Assembly (NCBI GenBank): GCA_900556705.1
Contig: USPT01000001.1
Location: forward strand, 1-32,930
Length of the DNA: 32,930 nucleotides
From: an uncultured Collinsella sp.
Lineage (GTDB): Bacteria; Actinomycetota; Coriobacteriia; Coriobacteriales; Coriobacteriaceae
Reading direction: 5' to 3'
Both the position numbers and the translations under genes were made by a program. The notes beneath the pieces were generated by a model. The model did no database searches. It was not told where the DNA came from and was given only the letters and a program-made list of their open reading frames with translations. Positions 8,645 through 16,292 of this stretch are shown in pieces (the stretch's first letter is position 1; each line of letters begins with the position of its first letter).

Positions 8645-9160
8645 CTAGTACTCCACTCCTTCCCTTGCACATATCCCCTGCTCGTAGGGGTGTTTCTCGC
8701 ACCGCATCTCGGTTATGTAGTCGGCCTTCTCCACGATCTTGCGGGAAGGCGCGCGCCCGGTGAGCGCTACTTCGACGCCGCGCGCGGACATATCGAGCGC
8801 GCGGTCCACGAGCGCCTCGTCGACAAGCCCCTTCGAAAGCGCATCGAGCGCCTCGTCGAGCACGAGCAGCCCCTCCTGCGCGCCCTCGAGCTCGGCAAGC
8901 GCGGAAGCGAGGTTCCCATCGTGCAGCTCGCGCGTCGCGGCAAGTTCTTCCGACGACATCGACCAGGTAAACTTGTCCGACACCTTCCCCGCGAACACGG
9001 GCACGCCGAAATGCTCGGCGAGCAGGCGCGCCTCCCCGCTTTCGCCGTCTTTCAGGAACTGCACGACGACGACGCGGCGGCCTGCGGCGAGCATGCGAAG
9101 GGCGAGGCCCATCGCCGCCGTGGTCTTGCCTTTGCCGTCGCCATGATACACGTGAATCAT
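8645..9160 (-). CDS. cobO: Cob(I)yrinic acid a,c-diamide adenosyltransferase (CobO/BtuR family)
   Basis: Transfers the adenosyl group of ATP to Co(I) corrinoid, forming the upper ligand of the coenzyme, in the cytoplasm. The protein is 171 residues with a P-loop at the N-terminus (HGDGKGKTTAAMGLALRML). It is followed by VVVVQFLKDGESGE and the acidic strand GLLVLDEALDALSKGLV, all characteristic of CobO/CobA rather than the unrelated PduO type. It is slightly shorter at the N-terminus than enterobacterial BtuR, as in many Gram-positive homologues. ATG 9160 overlaps the cbiP stop by four bases. Confidence 0.93.
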   Translation of the reverse strand: MIHVYHGDGKGKTTAAMGLALRMLAAGRRVVVVQFLKDGESGEARLLAEHFGVPVFAGKVSDKFTWSMSSEELAATRELHDGNLASALAELEGAQEGLLVLDEALDALSKGLVDEALVDRALDMSARGVEVALTGRAPSRKIVEKADYITEMRCEKHPYEQGICAREGVEY

Positions 9161-10656
9161 ACGCCCTCCTCGATAATGCGGTAGACATACTCCATGTCGA
9201 GCGCTCCGCGCACGACGTCGGCCAGGCGGTCGAACTCGCGCGCACGGTGATCGGCCGCGGACGCCGCGCCCGCAGCACCCACGACGCTCTCGGGCAGGCC
9301 GCGCATGCGCGCGAGCGAGCGCGCGAGGGCGAGCGCCACCCCCGGTTCGTCGAACAGGCCGTGGAGATAGGTTCCGAACACGTTTCCGCAGGCCGCGCCT
9401 TCTGGTTTGCCGCCAATCGTGCCCGCAGGGGCGCAGGAGACGGTCGTTTCGCCGTCGTGAATCTCGTACCCACGCGCCGTCATGCCGTTCCACACCGAGA
9501 ACGCGCCTTGGGCGCCCGTGATGCGCAGCTCCGACTGGGCGAGGCGCTTTTCCTCCTTGAACACCGTACTTGCAGGGATGAGCCCGAGCCCGCGCGCGGT
9601 GCCAGCGCCTTCCCTGCCGTGCGGGTCCGAAAGCTCGTCTCCCAAAAGCTGGTAGCCTCCGCATATGCCGAGCACCGGCGTGCCCGCGCCCGAAAGCGCG
9701 CGTACACAGGCTCCGATGCCGCTAGCCGCAAGCCAGCGCGCGTCGTCGACCGTGGACTTCGAGCCGGGAAGCACCACCAGGTCGGGTCGGCCCAGATCGG
9801 TCGTCGAGGAAACGTAGCGCACGCCCATGCCGGGCACGCGCGAAAGCGGGTCGAAGTCGGTGAAGTTCGACAGATGCGGAAGGCGCACGACGGCGACGTC
9901 GATGACGCCGCGCGCCTCGCGGGCAGTTAGGCGCGGCGCGAGCGAGTCCTCGTCGTCCAGGTCGAGCGTAAGATACGGCACGACCCCCACGACGGGAACC
10001 CCGCACATTTTCTCGAGCGGAGCCAAACCCGGACGCAGGATTTCCACATCGCCGCGGAACTTGTTCACCATAAGCCCCCGCAAAAGCGCGCGGTCCTCGG
10101 GCGCAAGGAGCGCGACCGTGCCGTAGAGCTGGGCAAACACCCCGCCTGGGTCGATGTCGCCCGCGAGCAGCACGGGGGAGGACACGGCGCGCGCGAGCCC
10201 CATGTTGACGATGTCGTTTTCGGCAAGGTTGATTTCGACGGGACTGCCGGCGCCCTCGATGACGATGACGTCGTTTTCCTCCGCGAGCGAATCGAACGCC
10301 TCCAAAATCTGCGGCATGAGCGCCTTCTTTCGCGGGAAGTAGTCCCTCGCAGCGAAGGCTCCCTGCGCCTTGCCGGCCACGATGAGCTGGCTTCGGTGAT
10401 CGCTTTCGGGCTTGAGCAGGATGGGGTTCATGCGCACGTCGGGCGCGATGCCGCACGCCTCGGCCTGCATGATCTGAGCGCGCCCCATCTCGAGCCCGTC
10501 GGCCGTGACACCGCTGTTGAGCGCCATGTTCTGGCTCTTGAAGGGAGCCACGCGCAGGCCGTCCTGCGAAAGCACACGGCACAGCCCCGCCGCAAGCAGG
10601 CTCTTCCCCGCGTTCGACATGGTGCCCTGGATCATGATGGGCTTCGCCCTACCCAC
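9157..10656 (-). CDS. cbiP: Adenosylcobyric acid synthase (glutamine-hydrolysing)
   Basis: Amidates the b, d, e and g side chains of adenosylcobyrinate a,c-diamide using glutamine and ATP. At 499 residues it has the usual CobQ/CbiP length. The N-terminal dethiobiotin-synthetase-like domain starts IMIQGTMSNAGKSLLAAG (P-loop variant). The C-terminal class I glutamine amidotransferase domain has the nucleophile in VLGICGGYQLLG and the histidine in GTYLHGLFD. The GTG at 10656 is selected because a full AGGAGG lies nine bases upstream; this start overlaps the cobD end by eight bases. The symbol cobQ is equally used. Confidence 0.95.
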   Translation of the reverse strand: MGRAKPIMIQGTMSNAGKSLLAAGLCRVLSQDGLRVAPFKSQNMALNSGVTADGLEMGRAQIMQAEACGIAPDVRMNPILLKPESDHRSQLIVAGKAQGAFAARDYFPRKKALMPQILEAFDSLAEENDVIVIEGAGSPVEINLAENDIVNMGLARAVSSPVLLAGDIDPGGVFAQLYGTVALLAPEDRALLRGLMVNKFRGDVEILRPGLAPLEKMCGVPVVGVVPYLTLDLDDEDSLAPRLTAREARGVIDVAVVRLPHLSNFTDFDPLSRVPGMGVRYVSSTTDLGRPDLVVLPGSKSTVDDARWLAASGIGACVRALSGAGTPVLGICGGYQLLGDELSDPHGREGAGTARGLGLIPASTVFKEEKRLAQSELRITGAQGAFSVWNGMTARGYEIHDGETTVSCAPAGTIGGKPEGAACGNVFGTYLHGLFDEPGVALALARSLARMRGLPESVVGAAGAASAADHRAREFDRLADVVRGALDMEYVYRIIEEGV

Positions 10657-11872
10657 GGGTATCGACCTCCTTCGCCGAGCCTCGGCCATCCGCGCCCGCC
10701 ATAGCGCCGCTGCAAGAAGCGCCGCCCCGTTCGTCGGGTTCGCCTTCGCCCGATGCGCCTTCCGCCCGAAGCGCGCGGCTGAACGCCATCGCAAGCCGGG
10801 CATTCTCCTTGTGCGTGCGCACGGCGACGCGGCACCAGAAACGGGACAGTATCGAAAACGAGTCGCACGTGCGGACCAAAACCCCCTGTTTATACAGGCG
10901 CTCGGGGATGTCTTTCGCCGGCGTGCGGACTAAAAGGAAGTTCGCATCCGACGGCACGACGGAAAGCCCGAGCGAGGAGAGCTCGTGGGAAAGCCACGCT
11001 CGCTCGCCCGCCAATACATCGCGCGTGCGCGAGACGTATTCGACGTCTTCCAGGGCGGCGATGCCCGCGGCCTCGGCGACCGAGGAGACGGGCCACGCCT
11101 GCCCCGCCCGACGAATCCCCTCGATGAGTTGGGCGTTTCCGCTGATCAGATACCCCAACCGCAACCCTGCCATTCCGTAGAGCTTGGTGAACGCGGAGAG
11201 CACGGCCACATGGTGCGAACACGCGGCGCGTGCGGCCACGCTCCTTTCGCGGGCGTCGGGCGCAAATCCGAGGAAGCACTCGTCCACGACGAGCAGCGCG
11301 CCCACCTGCTCGCAGCGGCAAGCCGCGGCATCGATCACGCGGGGGTCGACGAGGCGCCCCGTCGGGTTGTTCGGATTGCAGAGGTACGCCACGTCTCCCG
11401 GCCCCTCGATCGCGCGGGCGAAGGAGGCGGGCACGTCGAAGTCATCCGCCTCGGAGAGCGGGAACTCCTGCACGCATGCACCGTAGTACGATGCCGCCTC
11501 CGCATATTCAGAGAACGTCGGCGCGCACACGACGATGCGTTTCGGGCGTACCGCCGCGGCGAGCCGCCAGATGATGTCAGACGCGCCCGCGCCGCAGACG
11601 ATAGTATCTTCGGGAATGCCCTGGGCGCGCCCTAGGGCGCGAACGAGTGCGAGGCTTTCCCTATCGGGGTAGGCGTCGATTCGAGAAAGCGCCTTGCAAG
11701 CTGCGGCGACGGCGCGCGGCGAGGGGCCTGCCGGATTCACGTTCACCGAGAAGTCAATGAGGTCGGAGGCGCCCCCTTCGCAAGCGATGCCGAGCGATTG
11801 CGAGCTGCCCCCATGCGTACGGGCGCGCAGGATTCCCCCGGCAGCCTGGGGCGCGGCGTGGTCTTCCCTCAT
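10649..11872 (-). CDS. cobD: Threonine-phosphate decarboxylase (PLP dependent) with extra C-terminal tail
   Basis: Makes (R)-1-amino-2-propanol O-2-phosphate for the nucleotide loop. Of 407 residues, the aminotransferase class I/II fold begins around LIDFSVNVNPAGPSP. Family markers are YPDRESLALVRAL, CGAGASDIIWRL, YLCNPNNPTGRLV, LLVVDECFLGF and the PLP lysine in SAFTKLYGMAGLRLGYL. After the fold ends near AMAFSRALRAEG, about 40 residues of Gly/Ala/Ser/Glu-rich sequence follow with no recognised domain, making it longer than Salmonella CobD (about 364). The ATG at 11872 overlaps the cbiB stop by four bases. Histidinol-phosphate aminotransferase is the main alternative family, but the context decides for CobD. 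Confidence 0.9.
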   Translation of the reverse strand: MREDHAAPQAAGGILRARTHGGSSQSLGIACEGGASDLIDFSVNVNPAGPSPRAVAAACKALSRIDAYPDRESLALVRALGRAQGIPEDTIVCGAGASDIIWRLAAAVRPKRIVVCAPTFSEYAEAASYYGACVQEFPLSEADDFDVPASFARAIEGPGDVAYLCNPNNPTGRLVDPRVIDAAACRCEQVGALLVVDECFLGFAPDARERSVAARAACSHHVAVLSAFTKLYGMAGLRLGYLISGNAQLIEGIRRAGQAWPVSSVAEAAGIAALEDVEYVSRTRDVLAGERAWLSHELSSLGLSVVPSDANFLLVRTPAKDIPERLYKQGVLVRTCDSFSILSRFWCRVAVRTHKENARLAMAFSRALRAEGASGEGEPDERGGASCSGAMAGADGRGSAKEVDTRG

Positions 11873-12843
11873 GCCATCGCCCCCACGGCGAGCACGACCG
11901 CCGCGCGCGCGGCGCCGAAGACGACGAGCGCGCATACGGACGCGGCGAGCATGAGCCTTGTCGCCCGTGCGATGTCGCCCCACTCGATTTCGCGGGACGC
12001 GTCGCCTATCGTCGGTTTCTCAACGAGCTTGCCGAAATACACCGCGGGTCCCGCCAGGCGCAGCCCGAGCGCGCCCGCGCACGCTGACTCGGTCTGCGCC
12101 GAGTTGGGGCTCGCATGGCGACGCCTGTCGCGGCGCCAGATGCGCGCCGCCCCGCGCGCGTCGAGCCCGACGATCGGGCACACGGCGATCATGAGCAGGG
12201 CCGATAAGCGCGAGGGAATCCAGTTCACCGCATCGTCGAGGCGCGCCGAGGCGCAGCCGAAGTCGATGTAGCGCTCATTTTTGTAGCCCACCATGCTGTC
12301 GAGCGTGTTCACCGCCTTGTACGCCATGCCCAAGGGCGCACCCCCGATCATAAGGTAGAAAAGCGGCGCGATGACGCCGTCGCTCGCGTTCTCCGCCACC
12401 GTTTCCACGGCGCCGCGCGCAACGCCCTGCTCGTCGAGAACAGACGTGTCGCGTCCCACGATGAGCCCGACGGCTTCGCGAGCCGCGACAAGGCCGCCCT
12501 TCGAGAACGCGCGGGCCACGGCCAGGCTCTGGCGGCGAAGCTCGCATGCCGCGAGAATCTGATAGCTTGCCCATGCCTCGGCCACGAAGCGCAAGCCGGA
12601 GTGAACCATGCCGCAAAGATGCAGGATTCCCCAGGTCAAAAGCCCACACGCAAGCGGAAGCGCCACGGCGAGCACAAGCCCTGCGGCGCGCGTGCCCGCG
12701 GACGTTTGCGGGAATGCGCCCCGCAGGCGGCCTTCGGCCCACGTGATCGCGCGCCCCATGGCGACGACGGGATGGGGAAGCCAGCGCGGGTCGCCGAAGG
12801 CAAGGTCGGCCGCGAACCCGGCGGCGACGGCAAGAATCGTCAT
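11869..12843 (-). CDS. cbiB: Adenosylcobinamide-phosphate synthase (membrane)
   Basis: Attaches aminopropanol phosphate to adenosylcobyric acid. The protein is 324 residues with several membrane helices. Family landmarks are FAADLAFGDPRWLPHPVVAMGRAI at the N-terminus, ETVAENASDGVIAPLFYLMIGGAPLGMAYKAVNTLDSMVGYKNERY in the middle and DDAVNWIPSRLSALLM after it; these are described by their ends here and are continuous in the protein. ATG 12843 shares one base with the preceding TGA (TGATG). It lies directly upstream of cobD, whose product supplies its substrate. Confidence 0.94.
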   Translation of the reverse strand: MTILAVAAGFAADLAFGDPRWLPHPVVAMGRAITWAEGRLRGAFPQTSAGTRAAGLVLAVALPLACGLLTWGILHLCGMVHSGLRFVAEAWASYQILAACELRRQSLAVARAFSKGGLVAAREAVGLIVGRDTSVLDEQGVARGAVETVAENASDGVIAPLFYLMIGGAPLGMAYKAVNTLDSMVGYKNERYIDFGCASARLDDAVNWIPSRLSALLMIAVCPIVGLDARGAARIWRRDRRRHASPNSAQTESACAGALGLRLAGPAVYFGKLVEKPTIGDASREIEWGDIARATRLMLAASVCALVVFGAARAAVVLAVGAMA

Positions 12844-13844
12844 CACCGGGCATCGCCCCCCGAAGCGGGGCGAACGTCGCGAAGGCAGCGCCCATCCCAG
12901 GTGGCGGCCCATGCACCACCCGGCTCGGTATGCACGTCGAAGTATCCCATTTTCGGGACAGCTAGCTCGGAGAGCAGCGCTTTCACGGTACCCGCGTGAA
13001 CGACGAAGACGGCGCGCCCACTCCCCTGGGCGCGCTCCGATTCGCACGCCTCCCGAAACGCCGCGACGACGCGGCGGGTGAAATCGCTCTTGCCCTCGCC
13101 ATGCGGGCAGCGCGTCTCACACCAGGAGTCTACCCAGGCGCGGTAACGCGCATCCTCTTTAAGTTCGGCGGCGCTTCGCCCCTCGAAGTCGCCGAAATCT
13201 ATCTCGCGCAGACCGGGGCACGCCATAAGCTCCGCGTTCGGGAAGAGAATGCGTGCCGTCTGGTCGGTGCGGGCCATGCCGCTCGTGATAACACGGAACA
13301 CGTCACGATCGCACGCGAGGTCGCGCAAAGCGCGCTCGCCCGCGCTCGACAGGGGCTCGTCGGTGCCCGCCCCGCTGTAGCGATGGTCTTCCGTGCCCGC
13401 CGTGGCACCATGGCGCACGAAGATGACTTCCAAAGGCGCGCCCGCGCCCAGCGTCCCTCGAGGCGCATCGGCAAGGTTTCCTTTGATGACCTGGGGAATC
13501 CCGCACGTCATGCGCACGACGACGTCGGCGCGCGCAGCGAGCGCGCATCCCAGGCGCCCCGCGCGCTCGCGCCATTGGGCGTCTTCCGCACGCATAGGGA
13601 CGACCCCCGAGCCGACCAAGGTCAGAATCACTGCGTCGAAGCCAATCAGCCGCTCGAGCGCCCGGTCAGCGTCGAGCGTGCGTACGAGTTCCTCAGCACG
13701 GTACGCGACACGGCCGGCAAAAACCGCGGGCACGACGCCCTCCGCAAGCTGCGCCGCGTCGACGAAATCGTCCGCCGCGAACCCGAGCTTTTCGCGCACG
13801 AAGGTCCTCTTCCCCGAATGCGCGCCACCTACCACGAGCATCAT
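12843..13844 (-). CDS. Fusion of a degenerate CobU-like kinase domain with a CobC-type (alpha-ribazole) phosphatase
   Basis: The 333-residue protein has two parts. Residues 1-125 resemble CobU: P-loop VVGGAHSGKRTF (4-15), a strand VILTLVGSGVVP, and a C-terminal CobU-like AARADVVVRMTCGIPQVIKG. No HRxRR-type histidine, the guanylyl acceptor of CobU, is present in this half. Residues 138-333 are a histidine phosphatase: RHG at 144-146, the EIDFGDFEGRSAAEL block and the second histidine in VFVVHAGTVKAL. The likely active role is removal of the 5' phosphate from alpha-ribazole phosphate or adenosylcobalamin phosphate (CobC role). The first half may retain nucleotide binding only. A complete CobU is encoded two genes upstream. 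ATG 13844 overlaps the cobS stop by four bases; an adjacent ATG at 13841 is also possible. Confidence 0.85.
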   Translation of the reverse strand: MMLVVGGAHSGKRTFVREKLGFAADDFVDAAQLAEGVVPAVFAGRVAYRAEELVRTLDADRALERLIGFDAVILTLVGSGVVPMRAEDAQWRERAGRLGCALAARADVVVRMTCGIPQVIKGNLADAPRGTLGAGAPLEVIFVRHGATAGTEDHRYSGAGTDEPLSSAGERALRDLACDRDVFRVITSGMARTDQTARILFPNAELMACPGLREIDFGDFEGRSAAELKEDARYRAWVDSWCETRCPHGEGKSDFTRRVVAAFREACESERAQGSGRAVFVVHAGTVKALLSELAVPKMGYFDVHTEPGGAWAATWDGRCLRDVRPASGGDAR

Positions 13845-14608
13845 AGGAGCATGCCCCCCGCCACCAGCATGGCAAGCATCGCGAGCTCGGCCCATTGCAG
13901 AAACCATCCGGCCAAATCCCCCGTCACCCCGCCGAAGCGGGACAGGGCAACATGGCGATACCACGCGAGCGCCAAAAGCCCCGCCACCGCCATAAGGGCG
14001 CCGACGGCCCGAGCGCACGCGACCATCCCTGCAGCCGAAGCCGCAGCGAAAGCGCAAAGCGGCACGACGATCGCCGCGCGCTTCTTCGAAGGCGAGAGTC
14101 CCGCGGCCATGCCGTCCGCCCGAGCGGCAGGCCAACATTCAACGGCGAGCCCCGAAAGCGCGCGGGAGAACACGAGCGAGCACAGAAGCGCAAGGAACGT
14201 CCCCGCCGTAAGCGGCAGCGCGGTGAACAGGGAAAACTGCAGAATAAGGTACACGACAACACCGATGACCCCGAAGGCGCCCGCCCGCGGGTCGTGCATG
14301 ATCTCGAGCTTTCGCTCGCGTGGGGCCCAACTTGCAAGCGCATCGGAGGTGTCGCAGAGCCCGTCTAGGTGGATGCCTCCCGTCACCGCCACAGGCAGCG
14401 CCACGAGCACAGCCGCGACGATGGTCGCGGGCACGCCGAACAGGTTCGCCATGTACCCCCACGCCGTCATGAGGAAGCCTTCCGCAACGCCCACCAGGGG
14501 AAACGCGGCAAGCGCATGGGTTGATCCGAAATCGGTCCAGGTCGATTTCGGGACGGGGATGCGCGAGAACGTTCCGAACGCCGCGCCGATTGCCTCTGCT
14601 ATCTTCAC
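13841..14608 (-). CDS. cobS: Adenosylcobinamide-GDP ribazoletransferase (cobalamin synthase, membrane)
   Basis: Joins adenosylcobinamide-GDP with alpha-ribazole (phosphate) at the membrane. The protein is 255 residues and strongly hydrophobic with about six or seven helices. Family motifs are FSRIPVP near the N-terminus, the metal-binding GGIHLDGLCDTSDALASWAPRERKLEIMHDPRAGAFGVIG region (given here by its ends: GGIHLDGL to GAFGVIG), and RFGGVTGDLAGWFLQW near the C-terminus. The GTG start at 14608 overlaps the cobU stop (GTGA) and has GAAGGG eight bases upstream. It sits between cobU and the phosphatase fusion, a nucleotide-loop assembly cluster. Confidence 0.94.
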   Translation of the reverse strand: MKIAEAIGAAFGTFSRIPVPKSTWTDFGSTHALAAFPLVGVAEGFLMTAWGYMANLFGVPATIVAAVLVALPVAVTGGIHLDGLCDTSDALASWAPRERKLEIMHDPRAGAFGVIGVVVYLILQFSLFTALPLTAGTFLALLCSLVFSRALSGLAVECWPAARADGMAAGLSPSKKRAAIVVPLCAFAAASAAGMVACARAVGALMAVAGLLALAWYRHVALSRFGGVTGDLAGWFLQWAELAMLAMLVAGGMLL

Positions 14609-15153
14609 CTTGTAGGCCCTTCGCCTTTCATCCACACGGGAATCCCGCATACCACTTCGACTGCGCGGTCGGCCAGCGCCGCCACGCCCGCGTTCACGCG
14701 CGCAAGCGCGCGCCTCCATGCCTCGGTCCCCTCATCGTAGCGCATCCCATCGGCGAACACGTCGACGGAGACCACCACCGTATACGCAGCGGCCTGAGCG
14801 AGCCGTTCGATGCCTCCGAGCACCTCGCGCGCCGCAGCGTCGGGGTCACGTGGGGACAAGCCGCCTTCCGCGAAAAGCTCGTTCGCAACCAGGTTGCCCA
14901 CGTCCTCCAAAAGAAGCGTGCAGCCGCGCGGAAGCCCGGACACTGCGGCGCCCACGTCACGCGTGCGCTCGAGGGTGGAAAACCCCTTGCCCTCGCGCAG
15001 CGCCCGATGGCGCGCGATGCGGCGGGCGCCCTCTTCCCCGAAGGGCTCCATCGTTGCCAGGTACACGCGGGGTCCGTCGTGCCCGAGGCACAGGGACTCG
15101 GCGTAGGCGCTCTTGCCGCTCGCGGCGGCGCCGATGACGAGCGTTACCGTCAT
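14605..15153 (-). CDS. cobU: Adenosylcobinamide kinase / adenosylcobinamide-phosphate guanylyltransferase
   Basis: Phosphorylates adenosylcobinamide and then guanylylates it to adenosylcobinamide-GDP. At 182 residues it has the family's usual length. The P-loop is GAAASGKS at 8-15. The arginine/histidine-rich segment RRIARHRALREGKGFSTLE holds His49, the likely guanylyl acceptor. LLLEDVGNLVANELF follows as the second nucleotide-binding strand, and the C-terminus VVCGIPVWMKG matches the family. ATG 15153 overlaps the cobT stop by four bases. This copy looks fully equipped, in contrast to the CobU-like half encoded at 12843-13844. Confidence 0.93.
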   Translation of the reverse strand: MTVTLVIGAAASGKSAYAESLCLGHDGPRVYLATMEPFGEEGARRIARHRALREGKGFSTLERTRDVGAAVSGLPRGCTLLLEDVGNLVANELFAEGGLSPRDPDAAAREVLGGIERLAQAAAYTVVVSVDVFADGMRYDEGTEAWRRALARVNAGVAALADRAVEVVCGIPVWMKGEGPTR

Positions 15154-16292
15154 TTCCCGGCCTCGAAATGCTCGTAAGCAGCCATGCCAGTCGCCGTGAA
15201 CGTCTTCCCATCCCGGTACACGCGCAGCGCCGAATCCAGAAGGGGCAGATACGCCATGGCGCCCGCGCCCTCGCCCAAGTGCATGCCTGCGTCGAGGGGT
15301 GCCTTTATGCCGAGCTCGCGAAGGAGCTCCTGGCTTGCGGGTTCGCTTGATGTGTGGGTGCCCACGAGGTAACCCAAGGCGTTGGGGCACAGGCGCGCCG
15401 CGCACAGGGCCGCCGTGCAGGATATGACCCCGTCGAGGAGCGCCGGCGCCTTCGAGGCCGCGGCCCCCAGGTAGAAACCGCACATCGCCGCGATGTCGAA
15501 GCCGCCCACCTTCGAGAGCACGTCGATCGGGTCGGCGGGATCGGGCGAGTTCGCGTCGATAGCGCGCTCGACCACGTCGCGCTTGCGCGCGAGCGAGGCG
15601 TCCGAGAGCCCCGCGCCGCGCCCGACGAGACTCCGCGCGTCCGTCCGGAGGAGCACTGCGGCCACCGCCGCCGAGGTGGTCGTGTTGCCGATGCCCATCT
15701 CGCCCGCGGCGAGAAGGCGCACGCCGGCGCGGGCAAGCCCGCACGCGACGGCGATTCCGACCTCGATCGCGCGCACGGCCCCATCGCGAGACATAGCGGG
15801 GCCGTACGCGATGTTGCCGCTCCCCCGCCGCACGTTCGCGCGCACCATGCGCGCGTCTTCTATGCCCCAGGCCATACCCACGTCGACGGGCACGACCTCG
15901 GCACCCGCGAACGCCGCCATGCGGCAGGCGCTCGTGGCCCCCTCGCACATGTTGCGCGCGACGACTCGCGTCACGTCTTGCCCGCTTTGCGACACGCCTT
16001 CGGCAACGACCCCGTTGTCGGAGAAGAATACCGCGAGCGCACGGGGAAACTCGACCACCTCGGCGCTCCCCTGAGCTGCGGCGATACACGCGACGGCGTC
16101 TTCAAAGTCGCCCAATCCCCCCAAGGGGTGCGCGATGGAGTCCCACGCGGCGTACGCGGCGGCGCGGGCGCACTCGTCTGCGGGCGCAATCCGGGAGAGC
16201 GCGGCTTCGAGCACGGCGCCCGGCGCCGACGAGAACGCGCGCTCGACTTCCTCGCGGATGCAGGCAAGCGCGGTTTCGGTTGCTTCAGCCAT
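15150..16292 (-). CDS. cobT: Nicotinate-nucleotide:dimethylbenzimidazole phosphoribosyltransferase
   Basis: Activates the lower-ligand base as its alpha-riboside 5'-phosphate. Of 380 residues, the family blocks are VFFSDNGVVAEGVSQSGQDVT (ends given), GNIAYGPAMSRDGAVRAIEVG, LLAAGEMGIGNTTTSAAVAA, ALLDGVISCTAALCA, and the catalytic glutamate in MHLGEGAGAMAYLPLL. ATG 16292 has GGAG nearby and overlaps cbiA by eight bases. The first ~55 residues are variable. No bluB or bza genes for making the lower-ligand base occur in the window, so the base used cannot be predicted. Confidence 0.94.
   Translation of the reverse strand: MAEATETALACIREEVERAFSSAPGAVLEAALSRIAPADECARAAAYAAWDSIAHPLGGLGDFEDAVACIAAAQGSAEVVEFPRALAVFFSDNGVVAEGVSQSGQDVTRVVARNMCEGATSACRMAAFAGAEVVPVDVGMAWGIEDARMVRANVRRGSGNIAYGPAMSRDGAVRAIEVGIAVACGLARAGVRLLAAGEMGIGNTTTSAAVAAVLLRTDARSLVGRGAGLSDASLARKRDVVERAIDANSPDPADPIDVLSKVGGFDIAAMCGFYLGAAASKAPALLDGVISCTAALCAARLCPNALGYLVGTHTSSEPASQELLRELGIKAPLDAGMHLGEGAGAMAYLPLLDSALRVYRDGKTFTATGMAAYEHFEAGK

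Noticed and set aside
12996..14615. A 539-codon open frame on the + strand, and similar long frames at 19702-21033 and 15354-16544 (+)
   Set aside because: They lie opposite recognised cob genes, are Arg/Ala/Pro/His-rich and contain no family motif. Long antisense frames are expected in DNA with very GC-rich third positions.
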